Positions 5,450-6,070 of a stretch of DNA of 6,070 bases are shown one piece after another. The stretch comes from Alphaproteobacteria bacterium (GTDB lineage: Bacteria; Pseudomonadota; Alphaproteobacteria; Rhizobiales; Aestuariivirgaceae), in assembly GCA_026400595.1 (NCBI GenBank), contig JAPLOT010000159.1:1-6070 (forward strand), in the 5' to 3' direction. A program made the translations under genes and the position numbers. The notes under the pieces were generated by a model, which saw only the letters and a list, made by a program, of their open reading frames with translations, ran no database searches and was not told the DNA's origin. How positions within the stretch are numbered: the first letter of the stretch is position 1; every line of letters starts with the position of its first letter.

Positions 5450-5945
5450 GCGCAAGCAGCCGGGCCAGTGTCTGGCCGGTCCGATGGTGGGCATGGCAGA
5501 TGGCGATGGCCAGCGCGTCGACCGAGTCCGCGCTGTTGAGCTGCGCCCGCGGCAGCAGCAGTTTCACCATGTGCTTGACCTGGTCCTTCTCCGCATGCCC
5601 GGCCCCCACCACCGACTTCTTGATGGTGTTCGGCGCATATTCGGAAACAGGAATGGACAGCATGGCGGGCGCCAGCATGACCACGCCGCGGGCCTGGCCC
5701 AGCTTCAGCGTGGCGCGCGCATCGGTGTTGACGAAGGTCTCCTCCACCGCCGCTTCATCAGGTTCATGGGCGCGGATGACGGCGACGAGCTGCGAGTGGA
5801 TTTGCAGCAGGCGTTCGGCGAGTGGCGCATCGGCATCGGAGTGAACCGATCCGTCCGCAACGTATGAGAGCCGCTGACCCTCCGAGGCGATCACGCCCCA
5901 GCCGGTGTTGCGCAGGCCCGGATCGATGCCGATGATTCGCACCAT
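5442..5945 (-). CDS. ruvC: Crossover junction endodeoxyribonuclease RuvC
   Basis: RuvC is the dimeric RNase H-fold nuclease that cuts Holliday junctions symmetrically after RuvAB branch migration. The 167-residue product has the usual length. It opens with RIIGIDPGLRNTGWG, where D8 is the first catalytic acid. E68 in AVEETFVN, and D140 and D143 in SADSVDALAIA, complete the four metal ligands (E. coli D7, E66, D138, D141). Basic residues K109/K110 and K120 lie in NTIKKSVVGAGHAEKDQ, where DNA-contacting lysines are expected. ATG 5945 starts the protein exactly at the family N-terminus; the ribosome site is weak. It follows yebC by 17 bp, so they are probably cotranscribed. The last codons carry half of a LexA-type box serving ruvA downstream. 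Confidence 0.96.
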   Translation of the reverse strand: MVRIIGIDPGLRNTGWGVIASEGQRLSYVADGSVHSDADAPLAERLLQIHSQLVAVIRAHEPDEAAVEETFVNTDARATLKLGQARGVVMLAPAMLSIPVSEYAPNTIKKSVVGAGHAEKDQVKHMVKLLLPRAQLNSADSVDALAIAICHAHHRTGQTLARLLARS

Positions 5946-5962
5946 CGGCCAAGCCTAGCAGA

Positions 5963-6070
5963 TCACTCGCCGCCGAGCTTGGCCATGATCTCGTCCGAGA
6001 TGTCGGCGTTGGAGAAGACCACCTGCACGTCGTCGTCCTCGTCGAGGCCGTCGACCAGCTTCATCAGGCT
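5963..6070 (-). CDS. yebC: YebC/PmpR-family transcriptional regulator, C-terminal fragment
   Basis: Only the last 35 codons are in the window; the 5' part lies beyond base 6070. They read SLMKLVDGLDEDDDVQVVFSN and then ADISDEIMAKLGGE-stop. This is the typical C-terminus of the YebC/PmpR family (LMKL.D.LED.DDVQ.V..N.DI.DE). Members are about 240-250 residues long and have been described as DNA-binding regulators and, more recently, as factors acting on ribosomes stalled at proline stretches. The gene sits directly upstream of ruvC as in many Proteobacteria. The family is firm from the motif and the position, though the fragment is short. Confidence 0.88.
   Translation of the reverse strand, partial: SLMKLVDGLDEDDDVQVVFSNADISDEIMAKLGGE

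Noticed and set aside
1..6070. CRISPR array, insertion sequence, tRNA or prophage
   Set aside because: No spaced repeats, transposase motifs, terminal inverted repeats or tRNA-like folds were seen; the window is almost wholly filled by the ruv-tol housekeeping genes.

Overview
The window is a gene-dense, GC-rich piece of an alphaproteobacterial chromosome. The order, the protein motifs and an alphaproteobacterial-type LexA box suggest Hyphomicrobiales or a close relative; the order is inferred, not proven. Every gene I can support lies on the minus strand. Read in the direction of transcription (right to left) the order is yebC (3' end only), ruvC, ruvA, ruvB, ybgC, tolQ, tolR, tolA, tolB (3' end outside the window). 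This is the conserved Holliday-junction / Tol-Pal housekeeping neighbourhood, not an accessory island.

Right part (about 3737-6070): the tail of a YebC/PmpR-family regulator is followed by complete RuvC resolvase, RuvA and RuvB. The RuvC active-site acids, both RuvA helix-hairpin-helix motifs and the RuvB AAA+ motifs are all present. A direct repeat GAAC-N7-GAAC (5435-5449) sits over the ruvC stop codon and in front of ruvA, with a candidate -35 box in its spacer. This is the LexA/SOS operator form of Alphaproteobacteria. It suggests that ruvAB, but not ruvC, has its own damage-inducible promoter.

Middle (about 3102-3744): the acyl-CoA thioesterase ybgC overlaps the end of ruvB by 8 bp. A 199-bp leader then separates it from tolQ. 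The leader carries three small inverted repeats and a good tolQ ribosome binding site, and is the only sizeable non-coding stretch.

Left part (1-3101): the Tol genes encode the proton-driven envelope machine that works with Pal. TolQ is complete. TolA is nearly normal. TolR has lost its whole membrane helix and is only 90 residues. The 5' end of tolB (start codon and first part of the signal peptide) is out of frame with an otherwise intact TolB body, and no usable start codon lies in the body frame until well inside the protein. An 8-bp tandem duplication sits exactly at the tolA stop codon. Removing one copy would extend TolA by a few residues and give a 4-bp ATGA overlap with tolB. Three indels in one stretch of about 1.2 kb, two of them removing membrane-targeting segments, are the main anomaly. 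They mean either a decaying tol operon or errors in this assembly or strain; the sequence alone cannot say which. I see no undescribed defence or mobile system here.
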